Of a stretch of DNA of 64,000 nt, positions 1 through 9,138 are shown one piece after another (position 1 is the first letter of the stretch; each line of letters starts with the position of its first letter). A model generated the notes under the pieces. That model did no database searches. It had not been told where the DNA came from and worked only from the letters and a program-made list of their open reading frames with translations. Made by a program: the position numbers and the translations under genes. The stretch is from Hymenobacter fodinae. GTDB taxonomy: Bacteria; Bacteroidota; Bacteroidia; Cytophagales; Hymenobacteraceae. The stretch is from assembly GCF_004745825.1 (NCBI RefSeq), contig NZ_SRLA01000006.1:1-64000 (forward strand), given 5' to 3'.

Positions 1-3000
1 CCGTAGCGAAGGGTGACCTAACGCAGAAAATCACGGTAGACGTAAAGGGCGAGCTGCTGCAGCTGAAGCAGAACCTAAACCAGATGGTGGACTCGCTCAA
101 CCTGTTTGCCGGCGAGGTAACCCGTGTAGCACAAGAGGTAGGTACGGAAGGTCGCCTAGGCGGTCAAGCCGTAGTACCGAATGTAGCCGGCGTGTGGAAG
201 GAGTTAACGGACAACGTAAACTACATGGCCTCAAACCTGACCCTGCAGGTGCGAGATATTGCCAATGTAGCCACGGCCGTAGCAAAAGGTGACTTGAGTC
301 AGAAGATTACCGTCGATGTAAAAGGCGAACTGCTGCAGCTGAAGCAGAACCTGAACCAGATGGTGGACTCGCTTAACCTGTTTGCCGGCGAGGTAACTCG
401 TGTTGCTCTAGAAGTAGGCACTGAGGGTAAACTTGGCGGCCAAGCCTCCGTACCAAACGTGGCTGGGGTGTGGAAAGAACTGACGGACAATGTAAACTAT
501 ATGGCCTCGAACCTGACCCTACAGGTGCGAGACATTGCTAACGTAGCTACCGCCGTAGCCCGCGGCGACTTGAGCCAGAAGATGACCGTGGATGTGAAGG
601 GAGAAATCCTGGAGCTGAAGAACATCCTGAACCAGATGGTGGACTCGCTCAACATCTTCGGTGACGAAGTAACCCGCGTGGCCCGCGAAGTAGGTACTGA
701 GGGTAAACTCGGTGGCCAAGCCAACGTGCCCCGCGTAGGTGGAACTTGGAAGGAGCTAACGGACAACGTAAACACGATGGCCTCGAATCTGACCCTACAG
801 GTACGAGATATTGCCAACGTGGCTACGGCCGTAGCAAAGGGCGACCTGACCCAGAAGATGACCGTGGATGTAAAAGGCGAGATTCTCGACCTGAAGAACA
901 TCCTGAACCAGATGGTGGACTCGCTCAACATCTTTGCTGGCGAGGTAACCCGCGTGGCCCGCGAAGTAGGTACGGAAGGTATTTTGGGTGGACAGGCTAA
1001 CGTGCCGAGCGTGTCAGGTACTTGGAAAGACCTTACGGACAATGTAAACACGATGGCCTCGAACCTGACTTCTCAGGTACGAGACATTGCCAACGTAGCT
1101 ACCGCCGTAGCCCGCGGTGACCTCAGCCAGAAGGTGACGGTTAATGTGCGCGGCGAGCTGTTGCAGCTAAAGGAAAACCTTAACCAAATGGTGGACTCGC
1201 TGAACACGTTCGGCGACGAAGTAACCCGCGTGGCCCGGGAAGTAGGTACGGAAGGCCGCCTCGGCGGTCAGGCTGTGGTGCCCAACGTGCGCGGCACTTG
1301 GAAAGACCTCACGGACAACGTAAATACCATGGCGGCCTCCCTTACCTCTCAGGTGCGGGACATTGCCAACGTAACCACCGCCGTAGCCCGCGGCGACTTG
1401 AGCCAGAAGGTATCCGTTGATGTTAAAGGCGAGCTGCTCGACCTGAAGGATAACATCAACCGGATGGTGGACTCTCTGAACATCTTCGCCGGCGAGGTAA
1501 CCCGTGTGGCACAGGAAGTAGGTACAGAAGGTCGCCTTGGTGGCCAGGCCAATGTGCCGAACGTATCGGGTGTTTGGAAAGACCTGACCGACAACGTAAA
1601 CACGATGGCGGCCAACCTTACCACTCAGGTACGTGGCCTAGTAAAAGTAGTAACGGCCGTTTCGCAGGGCGACTTGACCCAGAAGCTGACCCTAGACGCC
1701 AAAGGTGAAGTGGCTGACTTGGCCGAGACCATCAACCGAATGGTGGATGACCTGAACCGTTTGGCAGTAGAAGTTAGCCGCGTGGCAAAAGTAGCCGGGG
1801 TAGAAGGCAAGCTGACCGAGCGTGCAACTGTGAGCGACGTGAGCGGTTCCTGGAAAGAACTGGTTGACACGCTGAATGCGCTAATTGAGTCGATTGCCTC
1901 TCCAGTACTGGAAGTTAGCCGCGTGGTACGCGCCATCTCGGAAGGTGACCTCACGCAGCAGGTTGAAATTCAGACTGCTGGCGACATTCTCGCCATGTCA
2001 AACGCCTTGAACCTCGCCGTAGATAACCTCAACGAGCTACTAGGCGAAATCAATGAGTCGTCGCAGATTGTGGGCGAGTCGTCGGAGGAGATGGTAGTGA
2101 AAGGACAGGAGATGAGCCGCGTTACAGTTGATGTGGCCTTGGCCATGCAACAGATGGCAGAAGGCGCTCAGAACCAGGCTCTCAAGACCGACCAAGCCTT
2201 TAAGCTGATCGAAGAAATCATGCAGGCCACTAAGGAAACAGCGGGCAAGGCTGATGTCGGTATCAAAGCGGCAATCCTGGGTGAGCAAACCTCGCAGTTG
2301 GGTCTGAAAACCGTAGCGGAGGTGGTGAAAAACATGGAGGAAATCAGCAGTGCGGCTGCTCAAACCTCTAAAACCATTGAAGTACTAAGCACCCGTTCTG
2401 GAGAAATCAGCAAGTCGCTGGGCGTAATCACCGACATTGCCGCTCAAACCAACCTCCTAGCTCTGAACGCGGCCATCGAGGCAGCCCGCGCTGGGGAAGC
2501 TGGTCGTGGTTTTGCGGTAGTAGCTGAGGAAATTCGGAAGCTGGCTGAAGGGTCCCGCAAATCGGCTAACGAAATTGCAACGCTGGTTGAGGACGTTCGT
2601 AAAGACACCACATCAGCTGCAACGGCTATTTCGACCATGGAAGGCCGAGTACTTAAGGGTAAGAACGCTACGTTTGAAGCTAGCTCGGCCTTTAAGAACA
2701 TTGCTACCAGCAGCGGCGAAACCTTGCGCACGTCTCGCGACATTCTAACGGCCACTGAGATTCAGAAGACCTCTATTGGTGACGTAGTGAAGTACGTAGA
2801 AGAAGTGGTAGCTATTGCTGAGCAAACGGCAACCGGCACACAACAGGTAGCTGGCACAGCCAAGCAGCTCTCTACTTCCATGCAGGAACTCACGACTAGC
2901 AGCCAAAACCTGACTGATATTGCCGACGACCTGCAGCTAGGCCTGTCAGCCTTCCAGTTGATGGAAGATCTGGAGCCTGAGCCCGAGCCGGAACCCATCC

Positions 3001-3296
3001 GGCGGGTAACGCGGCGCGGCGCAGCAGTGGTAGCTGCCACTCCTTCGGCCCCGGCTGCCCGCCAGTTGCGTCGGTCGGTAACGGTTGCGCCAACTCTCGA
3101 GCCAGAGCCTAAAACGGCAGTGCGTAAGGCAGCTTCTCGACGTAAAGCTGCTGCACCCGCTCCGGAAGTAGTTCAGCAAGAAGCTAAGCCTACGCAGAGG
3201 CCTAACCGCCGTGCGGAAAAGCCTGCGGCTTCAGCCGATGCGCCCGTTGCTCCGGCAGCAGAGAAGCCTCGGAAAGCTAAGAACAAAGCCAAGTAA
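1..3296 (+). CDS. Methyl-accepting chemotaxis protein with tandem HAMP repeats (5' truncated by window edge)
   Basis: This is a chemoreceptor-type signalling protein that should drive the CheA kinase encoded downstream. The frame is open through base 3, so the N-terminus, and any membrane or sensor domain, lies outside the window. The visible part has seven 92-residue HAMP-like repeats (starting at 84, 360, 636, 912, 1188, 1464 and a divergent last one at 1740). A classical MCP signalling hairpin follows (about 2040-2940) with the tip words QTNLLALNAAIEAARAGE and GRGFAVVAEEIRKLAE. The C-terminal tail of about 110 residues is rich in Pro, Ala, Lys and Arg, with a PEPEPEP stretch. No CheR-docking pentapeptide of the NWETF type is seen at the end. 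HAMP arrays of this length recall fungal group III histidine kinases (Nik1), but the output domain here is an MCP module. The assignment is sure; ligand and localisation cannot be judged from this part. Confidence 0.95.
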   Translation, partial: VAKGDLTQKITVDVKGELLQLKQNLNQMVDSLNLFAGEVTRVAQEVGTEGRLGGQAVVPNVAGVWKELTDNVNYMASNLTLQVRDIANVATAVAKGDLSQKITVDVKGELLQLKQNLNQMVDSLNLFAGEVTRVALEVGTEGKLGGQASVPNVAGVWKELTDNVNYMASNLTLQVRDIANVATAVARGDLSQKMTVDVKGEILELKNILNQMVDSLNIFGDEVTRVAREVGTEGKLGGQANVPRVGGTWKELTDNVNTMASNLTLQVRDIANVATAVAKGDLTQKMTVDVKGEILDLKNILNQMVDSLNIFAGEVTRVAREVGTEGILGGQANVPSVSGTWKDLTDNVNTMASNLTSQVRDIANVATAVARGDLSQKVTVNVRGELLQLKENLNQMVDSLNTFGDEVTRVAREVGTEGRLGGQAVVPNVRGTWKDLTDNVNTMAASLTSQVRDIANVTTAVARGDLSQKVSVDVKGELLDLKDNINRMVDSLNIFAGEVTRVAQEVGTEGRLGGQANVPNVSGVWKDLTDNVNTMAANLTTQVRGLVKVVTAVSQGDLTQKLTLDAKGEVADLAETINRMVDDLNRLAVEVSRVAKVAGVEGKLTERATVSDVSGSWKELVDTLNALIESIASPVLEVSRVVRAISEGDLTQQVEIQTAGDILAMSNALNLAVDNLNELLGEINESSQIVGESSEEMVVKGQEMSRVTVDVALAMQQMAEGAQNQALKTDQAFKLIEEIMQATKETAGKADVGIKAAILGEQTSQLGLKTVAEVVKNMEEISSAAAQTSKTIEVLSTRSGEISKSLGVITDIAAQTNLLALNAAIEAARAGEAGRGFAVVAEEIRKLAEGSRKSANEIATLVEDVRKDTTSAATAISTMEGRVLKGKNATFEASSAFKNIATSSGETLRTSRDILTATEIQKTSIGDVVKYVEEVVAIAEQTATGTQQVAGTAKQLSTSMQELTTSSQNLTDIADDLQLGLSAFQLMEDLEPEPEPEPIRRVTRRGAAVVAATPSAPAARQLRRSVTVAPTLEPEPKTAVRKAASRRKAAAPAPEVVQQEAKPTQRPNRRAEKPAASADAPVAPAAEKPRKAKNKAK
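84..2015 (+). repeat. Seven tandem 276-bp in-frame repeats encoding HAMP units
   Basis: The word ATGGTGGA recurs at exactly 276-base spacing (84, 360, 636, 912, 1188, 1464, 1740). Each unit encodes 92 residues with the core words EVTRVA, VGTEG, WK(E/D)LTDNVN, QVRDIANV and GDL(S/T)QK. Units 1-6 are nearly identical in protein and very similar in DNA; unit 7 is clearly diverged. More copies may lie upstream, because the window begins inside a copy. Confidence 0.95.
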
Positions 3297-3320
3297 CTTT
3301 CTCACACGTGATTAATGGAT

Positions 3321-3348
3321 CCGGGCGCTGCTTGCACGCAGTGCCTGG
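3321..3348 (+). terminator. Possible terminator or hairpin between mcp and cheW
   Basis: CCGGGCGCTGC pairs with GCAGTGCCTGG (two G-U pairs) around a 6-base loop, followed by a T-rich stretch. It lies inside the longest open frame of cheW, which supports the later cheW start at 3372. Confidence 0.35.
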
Positions 3349-3371
3349 AATCTAGTCCCTTTGTTTTAGGT

Positions 3372-3899
3372 ATGCCTGAAACCGATAAGAACGCCAAGCA
3401 AGAAGCCGTTATCCAGCTAATCGTTTTCCGACTAGGAGAGGAGGAGTATGGTATTCGTATTGAGCAGGTAAAGGAGGTAACCATCACTCCTGAAATTGCG
3501 CGCATGCCCAAAACTCCCTCTTTTGTGAAGGGCATTGCCAATTTGCGCGGTGATATTATCACGATTATCGATCTGGAAGAGCGCTTTCAACTGCGCCCCG
3601 CCGGAGAAGAGCTAGTAGGAATCAGCTATACTCTAGCTATTGAGGCAAAAGACTACACCATTGGTATTATGGTGCGTGAGGTGCCCCAACCGCTTTCCAT
3701 TCCTGTGTCTATCATTGAAAAAGCACCGGAATTCATTCAGGATATCAATATCCACGACAAATACATCGAAGGAATAGCCAAAATCAATGGGCGCATTGTG
3801 GTTGTCTTAGATATGCTTAAGCTGCTCACGCCTGCTGAAATCATGCAGATCCAGCCGAAAGCAGAATCTTCCGCCGCGGCCACCCGTACAAAGGCCTAA
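3372..3899 (+). CDS. cheW: Chemotaxis adaptor CheW
   Basis: This is a 175-residue coupling protein that links receptors to the CheA kinase. It is a single CheW-like SH3-type domain. Recognisable words are QLIVFRLGEEEYGI near the N-terminus, the strand-turn IANLRGDIITIIDLEERF, and a C-terminal IAKINGRIVVVLDMLKLL. The start at MPETDKN was chosen because the preceding in-frame stretch from 3315 overlaps a hairpin and has no CheW similarity. The gene lies between the receptor and cheY in the same orientation, as expected for one chemosensory operon. The length is normal for the family. Confidence 0.95.
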   Translation: MPETDKNAKQEAVIQLIVFRLGEEEYGIRIEQVKEVTITPEIARMPKTPSFVKGIANLRGDIITIIDLEERFQLRPAGEELVGISYTLAIEAKDYTIGIMVREVPQPLSIPVSIIEKAPEFIQDINIHDKYIEGIAKINGRIVVVLDMLKLLTPAEIMQIQPKAESSAAATRTKA

Positions 3900-3953
3900 T
3901 CTCAAGGCATTGTTCAGCTTCCTTCTTCTCCTTTTTGAAATACCTCTTCTCAT

Positions 3954-4337
3954 ATGAAAAACCGCATTCTCATCGTCGACGATTCTTTTTACATGCGCAC
4001 GATGCTCAAGAACATGCTTACCGACGCCGGCTATGATGTGGTGGGAGAGGCGGCTAATGGCCAACAAGCCTTGGAATTAGCCACTCAAACAAAGCCTGAC
4101 CTGATTACGCTCGACGTTATTCTGCCCGACAATACCGGCCTAGACGTTCTGAAAGGCATTCGCCAAGAGCAACCTGATGTAAAAGTGGTGATGTGCTCGG
4201 CAGTAGGCCAGGAAGTTATTGTGAATGAGGCATTGGAGAGTGGCGCGACTGCCTATATCGTGAAGCCTTTCTCAGAAGAAAAGGTCCTGGAAATCGTTGG
4301 AAGCGCTCTGCAAGATCCAGAGTCTAGCGAAGCATAA
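3954..4337 (+). CDS. cheY: CheY-type single-domain response regulator
   Basis: This is a 127-residue stand-alone receiver that accepts phosphate from CheA. The key residues are present: the acidic pair D9/D10 in ILIVDD, phospho-acceptor D54 in LITLDVILPD, the switch position S82 in VVMCSA, and K104 in YIVKPF. There is no output domain, so it acts by binding a partner protein. No flagellar switch genes are in the window and this lineage is normally unflagellated, so the target is unknown. The downstream CheC is a likely phosphatase for it. Confidence 0.95.
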   Translation: MKNRILIVDDSFYMRTMLKNMLTDAGYDVVGEAANGQQALELATQTKPDLITLDVILPDNTGLDVLKGIRQEQPDVKVVMCSAVGQEVIVNEALESGATAYIVKPFSEEKVLEIVGSALQDPESSEA

Positions 4338-4407
4338 CCATAGGCCAGGCACTCCTGCCAGCTACCTGCTCTACTAGTAGCTGATTTAATCATTCGCACT
4401 TTTTTCC

Positions 4408-5490
4408 GTGCTTAACACACCTTCTCCTTTCACTCTATTGCTTGGTAATCTGCCCACTTTTGTTGGGGCAGAGCTTACACGGCTGTTGCACACTGACCCC
4501 TCGGTGCGGGTTGTGGGCACTACCATGAGTGCTGGAGAGCTAGCGGGACAGGCGCGGCGTTTGCAGCCTGGGGTAGTGGTTGTAGGGGAGAGTCAACTTC
4601 TTGAATTAGAGCAGTTGCGTCACCATTATACTGGCCCGGTACTGCTCTATACAACCCAGCCACCATTGCCTGGTATGCTACGAGAGGTCAGCCGTCTTGG
4701 CGTGTATGATTACCTCGCGGCTGCGCCCATGTACGACGAAGCGAAAATGGTGGAGTGGCGGCGTCAAGTAAAGCGTAAAGTACAGGCTGCCCGGCCTAAG
4801 TCTACAAACCAGGCAGCACCAGGTGGTACACCGCGCCGGACAACCGCGCCACTGCCTCCAAAAGGGGTGCTTGTACTTGGCGGCTCTACCGGCGGAGCCC
4901 CGGCCGTAGAGCAAGTGCTACGGGCGCTACCGATAAACTTTCCGTGGGCTATTCTGGTGGCTGTACATCTGCCAGCATCTTTCACAGAATCGTTGGTGGA
5001 ACGCTTGCGCCGGGCATCCGCCATGCCAGTAGAAGCCGCCTCTGAAGGCTCTGTGCTCGAGGCGGGAAAAATACTGGTGGCCCCTGGTGGGTTTAACTGC
5101 TCAGTGCACTCGAGCGGCAATCATCCGTGGCTGGGGTGGCAGATCAGATTTGGGCAGCAAACCGGCCTGGATACGCCCTCGGTTGATATTCTCATGCAGT
5201 CAGTAGCTCAGACCGTGGGGCGCAACGTGCTCGGCGTGATATTAACTGGCCTAGGCCACGATGGTACGGCCGGGGCCCGGGCAATTCGTGAGCAGGGCGG
5301 CGTGGTTATAGCGCAGGATGAGGCTTCATCGGCAGTGTTTGGTATGCCCAAGTCAGTCATCAAGGCCGGATATGCGCAGGCGGTGGTGCCACTGGTAGAT
5401 ATAGCCAGCTTTGTGTTACGCCACGTGCGCACGTCCGCGCTTACTCGGGTTGAGCGTACTTCGATATCTTCCCAAGCTTTGTCACGATGA
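4408..5490 (+). CDS. cheB: CheB-family protein-glutamate methylesterase with degenerate receiver
   Basis: This 360-residue protein removes methyl groups from (or deamidates) receptor glutamates. The C-terminal esterase domain (about 152-345) has the full catalytic triad: S160 in LVLGGSTGG, H187 in VAVHLPASFTES and D285 in ILTGLGHDGTAGA, close to the classical S164/H190/D286 spacing. The N-terminal 120 residues are sized like a receiver domain, but the phospho-acceptor position reads GVVVVGESQL with no Asp, so it is probably a pseudo-receiver. The start is a GTG; the next in-frame ATG would remove a third of that domain. It overlaps cheA by four bases (ATGA), indicating translational coupling. 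No cheR methyltransferase is visible in the window. Confidence 0.92.
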   Translation: MLNTPSPFTLLLGNLPTFVGAELTRLLHTDPSVRVVGTTMSAGELAGQARRLQPGVVVVGESQLLELEQLRHHYTGPVLLYTTQPPLPGMLREVSRLGVYDYLAAAPMYDEAKMVEWRRQVKRKVQAARPKSTNQAAPGGTPRRTTAPLPPKGVLVLGGSTGGAPAVEQVLRALPINFPWAILVAVHLPASFTESLVERLRRASAMPVEAASEGSVLEAGKILVAPGGFNCSVHSSGNHPWLGWQIRFGQQTGLDTPSVDILMQSVAQTVGRNVLGVILTGLGHDGTAGARAIREQGGVVIAQDEASSAVFGMPKSVIKAGYAQAVVPLVDIASFVLRHVRTSALTRVERTSISSQALSR

Positions 5491-7115
5491 AGTCAAGGGA
5501 ACAGGAGTACCGCGAAATATTTATGGCTGAGGCGCTCGAGTACTACGACGCCATGAGTCGCCATATCAGTGAGTTGGAGCGCAGCCCTACCGATGAACCG
5601 GCCCTGAATGAGCTGTTCCGGCTCATGCACAACCTCAAGTCGAATGCGCGGGCAATGGGCTATACCCAAATTGGGGAAGCTGCCCACCACATGGAAACGA
5701 TTTTTGGTCTGATCCGCAGCAAGGAGATGACCTTTACGGGACCAGTGGTGCCTGTTCTCTTCGATGGTATTGACACTATCGGCAAGATGATTCGGGCCGT
5801 GGGAGCAGAGCAGGAAGTACCGGACATTTCGCGCCTACTGGAAAATCTTGACCGCCTAACCAAGGGGGAAGCCCCTGTTCTAGACGAGGACGAGGAGGAA
5901 GACGAGAGTAACCGCAAGCTTGAGCTTTCTGATCTGGTATATATCCAGATTAAAAAGCTGGACCATTTGCTCAACCTTGTAGGTGAGTTAATCATTGACC
6001 GCGACCGTATCCTGACTCTAAGCCAGGAAATTGGTAATTCGGCCTTAGTGGCGGCGGCGGCGCATTTCTCCCGTATTGCCGATGATCTGCAGTACAGTGT
6101 GATGGATGCCCGCTTGGTAGGCGTTGGCTCCCTGTTCAACAAGTTTCCTCGCGTTGTGCGCGACGTAGCGGCGGCGGAGGCTAAGGACGTAGAGTTAACC
6201 GTAGTAGGGGAAGATATCCAGATCGACCGCAACATTCTGCAGATCATCACCGACTCCTTGCTACACCTAGTGCGCAATGCTATTGGGCATGGCCTAGAGA
6301 CCCCAACTGAGCGTACGGCCGCTGGCAAAACAGCCCAAGCCCATTTAACCCTTTCGGCCCAAACCGAGCGCGACGACGTCTTGATTCAGGTTATTGATGA
6401 TGGCCGCGGTATTGACGTAGAAAGCGTTCGGCGCAAAGCGGTGGAACGAGGCTTGGTAGCGGCAGAAACCGCCGCCACGCTTGATGATGATGCGGTGCGA
6501 GCCTTTTTGTTTGAACCTGGTTTCTCCATGGCCAAAGAGGTGACGGAGATTTCAGGCCGCGGCGTGGGCCTCGACGTAGTAAAGCTCGCTATTGACTCAC
6601 TGGGCGGGCAGCTACGCGTTGACTCAGTGCTGGGGCAGGGTACTACATTTACCTTAGTACTGCCTACCTCCATTGCGGTGAAGGGGGCGTTGCTGTTCGT
6701 GCTCGATGAGCGCAACTACGCCATCCCGCTCATGCATACTGATTCGGTGGTGTCGTTGATGCCGGATGAATTTCACGTGGTTGGTGGTATGCTGCTAGCC
6801 CGCGTGCAAGACGAAAATTTGCCAGTGGTGCCATTGCGGCGCCTTTTACACAACGGTGATGGACCATTGCCGCCCGCCAACAAAGCAGAGCTCAACGGGC
6901 GCCAAGACATCATTATCGTAAATTACAGCAACCGTAAGCTCGGCCTCATCGTTGATCGTTTCCTGCGCCAGCAGGACATCGTGATTAAGCCCATGAGTAA
7001 GCCGCTGGATACCATTGATTTGTTTGGCGGCGTTACGCTGCTGGGCAGCGGGCAGGTGTGCTTGGTACTCGATGTGCCGGCCCTCACCCGTTTGTTCTTA
7101 GCTCGCCGACCTTAA
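5487..7115 (+). CDS. cheA: Chemotaxis histidine kinase CheA (no P2 domain)
   Basis: This is the central kinase of the chemosensory cluster. Its 542 residues show an HPt domain with H48 (FRLMHNLKSNARAMG), an acidic linker (residues about 130-142), a dimerisation helix pair (about 150-220), and an HATPase domain with N-box HLVRNAIGHGLE, G1 box DDGRGI and G2 box GRGVGLDVVK. A C-terminal CheW-like domain begins near SIAVKGALLFVL. The CheY-binding P2 domain of enteric CheA is absent, which explains the shorter length. The N-box has Gly where Asp is common, while the neighbouring Asn and His are kept. The gene is translationally coupled to cheB. Confidence 0.95.
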   Translation: MKSREQEYREIFMAEALEYYDAMSRHISELERSPTDEPALNELFRLMHNLKSNARAMGYTQIGEAAHHMETIFGLIRSKEMTFTGPVVPVLFDGIDTIGKMIRAVGAEQEVPDISRLLENLDRLTKGEAPVLDEDEEEDESNRKLELSDLVYIQIKKLDHLLNLVGELIIDRDRILTLSQEIGNSALVAAAAHFSRIADDLQYSVMDARLVGVGSLFNKFPRVVRDVAAAEAKDVELTVVGEDIQIDRNILQIITDSLLHLVRNAIGHGLETPTERTAAGKTAQAHLTLSAQTERDDVLIQVIDDGRGIDVESVRRKAVERGLVAAETAATLDDDAVRAFLFEPGFSMAKEVTEISGRGVGLDVVKLAIDSLGGQLRVDSVLGQGTTFTLVLPTSIAVKGALLFVLDERNYAIPLMHTDSVVSLMPDEFHVVGGMLLARVQDENLPVVPLRRLLHNGDGPLPPANKAELNGRQDIIIVNYSNRKLGLIVDRFLRQQDIVIKPMSKPLDTIDLFGGVTLLGSGQVCLVLDVPALTRLFLARRP

Positions 7116-7170
7116 CTACCAACATGCAGACCTCTGGTTACTGGCCTAGGCCAATAGCCTCACCAACAGA

Positions 7171-7815
7171 ATGACTCCTATGGATTTGCACATGACGGAA
7201 CTGGAGCGGGATATTATCCGCGAAATCCTGAACATTGGCTTGGCTCGCGCCGCCGATTCGTTCGCGGTTATTGCCCAGGAAAAGGTGCTACTTGAGGTTC
7301 CTAACCTAAACATTGTTTCGGGCCGCAGCATCTTGGAAAAAGTACGCGAACTGCAGGAGCAGCACGTCATTATCCAGTCTGATATCCGGGGCGAATTCAA
7401 TGGGACTACGCTCATGTTCTTCTCTGGGCAGCACGTGCAGCGCCTCTCGCGCGTTTGTCTGCGCATGAATACCTCCGATTCAACCCAGATTGATGAAATG
7501 CAGGAGTCGTTGTTGTTGGAAATCAGCAACATCATCACGGGGGCGTTGGTAACGCAGCTAGCCAATATCTTGAAGGCCAATATCTATGGGGCACCTCCTG
7601 TAAACCCACACGATGATATGGCTAAGGCTCTGCAAAGCCTTATGCTAGACCGGCCCATGGTGCAGCCACTCATTTTTAGCGTTATCACACAGTTCTCCGA
7701 TAAGGCTAATTCTGTGGAGTTGCCTCTGATGATTTTCTTCGACCGGGATACGTTCGAGAAAATTCTGGAAATCATTCGTACCTACGACTTTATGGGTGGT
7801 CAGCAGCCCAGCTAA
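7171..7815 (+). CDS. cheC: CheC-family CheY-P phosphatase
   Basis: This 214-residue protein has both catalytic half-sites of the CheC family, which follow the pattern (D/S)-x3-E-x2-N-x22-P. Site 1 is D14, E18, N21 and P44; site 2 is S113, E117, N120 and P143, with exact spacing in both. CheC, CheX and FliY use these Glu/Asn pairs to dephosphorylate CheY-P, so this is probably the signal-termination enzyme for the upstream CheY. No CheD is seen. Alternative in-frame ATGs at residues 4 and 8 could be the real start. It is the last gene of the chemosensory operon. Confidence 0.85.
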   Translation: MTPMDLHMTELERDIIREILNIGLARAADSFAVIAQEKVLLEVPNLNIVSGRSILEKVRELQEQHVIIQSDIRGEFNGTTLMFFSGQHVQRLSRVCLRMNTSDSTQIDEMQESLLLEISNIITGALVTQLANILKANIYGAPPVNPHDDMAKALQSLMLDRPMVQPLIFSVITQFSDKANSVELPLMIFFDRDTFEKILEIIRTYDFMGGQQPS

Positions 7816-7850
7816 TTTCATTTGTTGGCCGCTAGGCCTATTCCTAAATC

Positions 7851-7909
7851 ATGGCCTCCGGTGCTAGCCTAGAGTTAAACGAACTCTGGACTGGCAAAGC
7901 GGAGGCCAT
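7851..7909. other. Long-range inverted repeat between cheC and the ureohydrolase gene
   Basis: ATGGCCTCCG at 7851 pairs with CGGAGGCCAT ending at 7909. An inner AGTT/AACT pair gives a branched hairpin. There is no T-run, so it may be a processing or stabilising structure rather than a terminator. Confidence 0.4.
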
Positions 7910-7948
7910 GGCATTTGTTGCTTTCTCTCCATTTTCTTTCTCTTTCCT

Positions 7949-9043
7949 ATGACTGATTCAGCCAAATCTTCTCTGGAACAGAAGCTTGCCAATTTCGACC
8001 CTAATGCCTTGGGTGACACTGCTGGTGGTATCTTCGGCTTGCCCTTTACCCCAGAAGAAGCCCAAGTGGTAGTGGTACCCGTGCCGTGGGAGGTTACCGT
8101 GTCGTACCGGGCAGGTACCGCCGAAGGGCCAGCGGCCATCCGTGAGGCCTCCCTGCAAGTTGACCTTTACGACCCGGACCTGCCGGACGCTTGGAAGATG
8201 GGCCTCGCTATGGAAGACCCAGATGAGCAGATTACCGCCCAAAGCCTAGAGTTGCGCCCTACTGCCGAAGAGTACATCGGGTGGCTGGAGGAGGGAGAGC
8301 CGGAAGATTCGTATGCCAAGTTCTCAGAGGTTCCCGCTCGAATTGGCCTTCAAGGAAAAGCTCTGTTGGAGTGGCTAAAAGCTAAAACCGGTGCCCTGCT
8401 CGATGCGGGCAAAGGAGTAGTAGTTTTAGGCGGTGACCATAGCACTCCCCTAGGCTACATGCACGCCCTGGCAGAGCGGCACGAGGAGTTTGGTATCCTG
8501 CAGATTGATGCTCACTGCGACTTGCGTCCGGCTTACGAAGGCTTTGAATATTCGCACGCTTCTATCATGTACAACGCCCTGAAGTTGCCGCAGGTGAAGA
8601 AGCTGGTGCAGGTAGGTATTCGCGACTATTGCCAGCAGGAAGCGGAATTCATCGAGCAGAGCAATGGCCGCGTGGCACTCTTCGCCGACCGGTTCCTGCA
8701 GGCCGAAATGCTGGGGGGTAAATCTTGGAAGAAGGAGTGTAAGAAGATCATTGCCCAACTGCCGCCCAAAGTCTACGTGAGCTTCGACATCGACGGCCTC
8801 GACCCCAAGCTGTGCCCTGGCACTGGCACGCCAGTACCTGGTGGCCTAGAATTTGAGCAAGCCCTGTACCTACTGCGGATGGTGGTGCGCTCAGGCCGCA
8901 CTATCATTGGCTGCGATTTGAACGAGGTTGCTCCCGGTGACACGGAATGGAACGCTATTGTAGGGGCCCGGTTGCTCTATCACATGGCTAACTGGATGGG
9001 GGTATCACAGGGACGGCTGAAGGCCCGGCCCACGGAGAAATAG
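7949..9043 (+). CDS. Arginase/agmatinase/formimidoylglutamase-family ureohydrolase
   Basis: This is a 364-residue binuclear manganese hydrolase of the ureohydrolase superfamily. Its metal-binding words are GGDHS (near residue 158), DAHCD (near 190) and SFDIDGLDP (near 280), all intact. It probably cleaves a guanidino compound such as agmatine, arginine or formiminoglutamate; the substrate cannot be fixed from these motifs. An N-terminal extension of about 45 residues precedes the first strand (VVVVPVPWEVTVSYRAGT). No arginine decarboxylase or histidine-degradation gene lies beside it, so the pathway is undetermined. Confidence 0.85.
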   Translation: MTDSAKSSLEQKLANFDPNALGDTAGGIFGLPFTPEEAQVVVVPVPWEVTVSYRAGTAEGPAAIREASLQVDLYDPDLPDAWKMGLAMEDPDEQITAQSLELRPTAEEYIGWLEEGEPEDSYAKFSEVPARIGLQGKALLEWLKAKTGALLDAGKGVVVLGGDHSTPLGYMHALAERHEEFGILQIDAHCDLRPAYEGFEYSHASIMYNALKLPQVKKLVQVGIRDYCQQEAEFIEQSNGRVALFADRFLQAEMLGGKSWKKECKKIIAQLPPKVYVSFDIDGLDPKLCPGTGTPVPGGLEFEQALYLLRMVVRSGRTIIGCDLNEVAPGDTEWNAIVGARLLYHMANWMGVSQGRLKARPTEK

Positions 9044-9138
9044 AGGGAGCCAACGTCGGAAGCGCTTTTGCGTATCGCAGTATAGGCTTATTCCTATAGG
9101 CCTACCAACTCTCTCCTCACTCCAACCTATTACCTGTC

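Noticed and set aside
299..1051. Long minus-strand frames opposite the HAMP repeats
   Set aside because: They repeat with the 276-bp period of the real gene and mirror its codon structure, so they are antisense shadows.
84..2015. CRISPR-like or satellite repeat array
   Set aside because: The units are 276 bp, contiguous and in frame, and encode protein.
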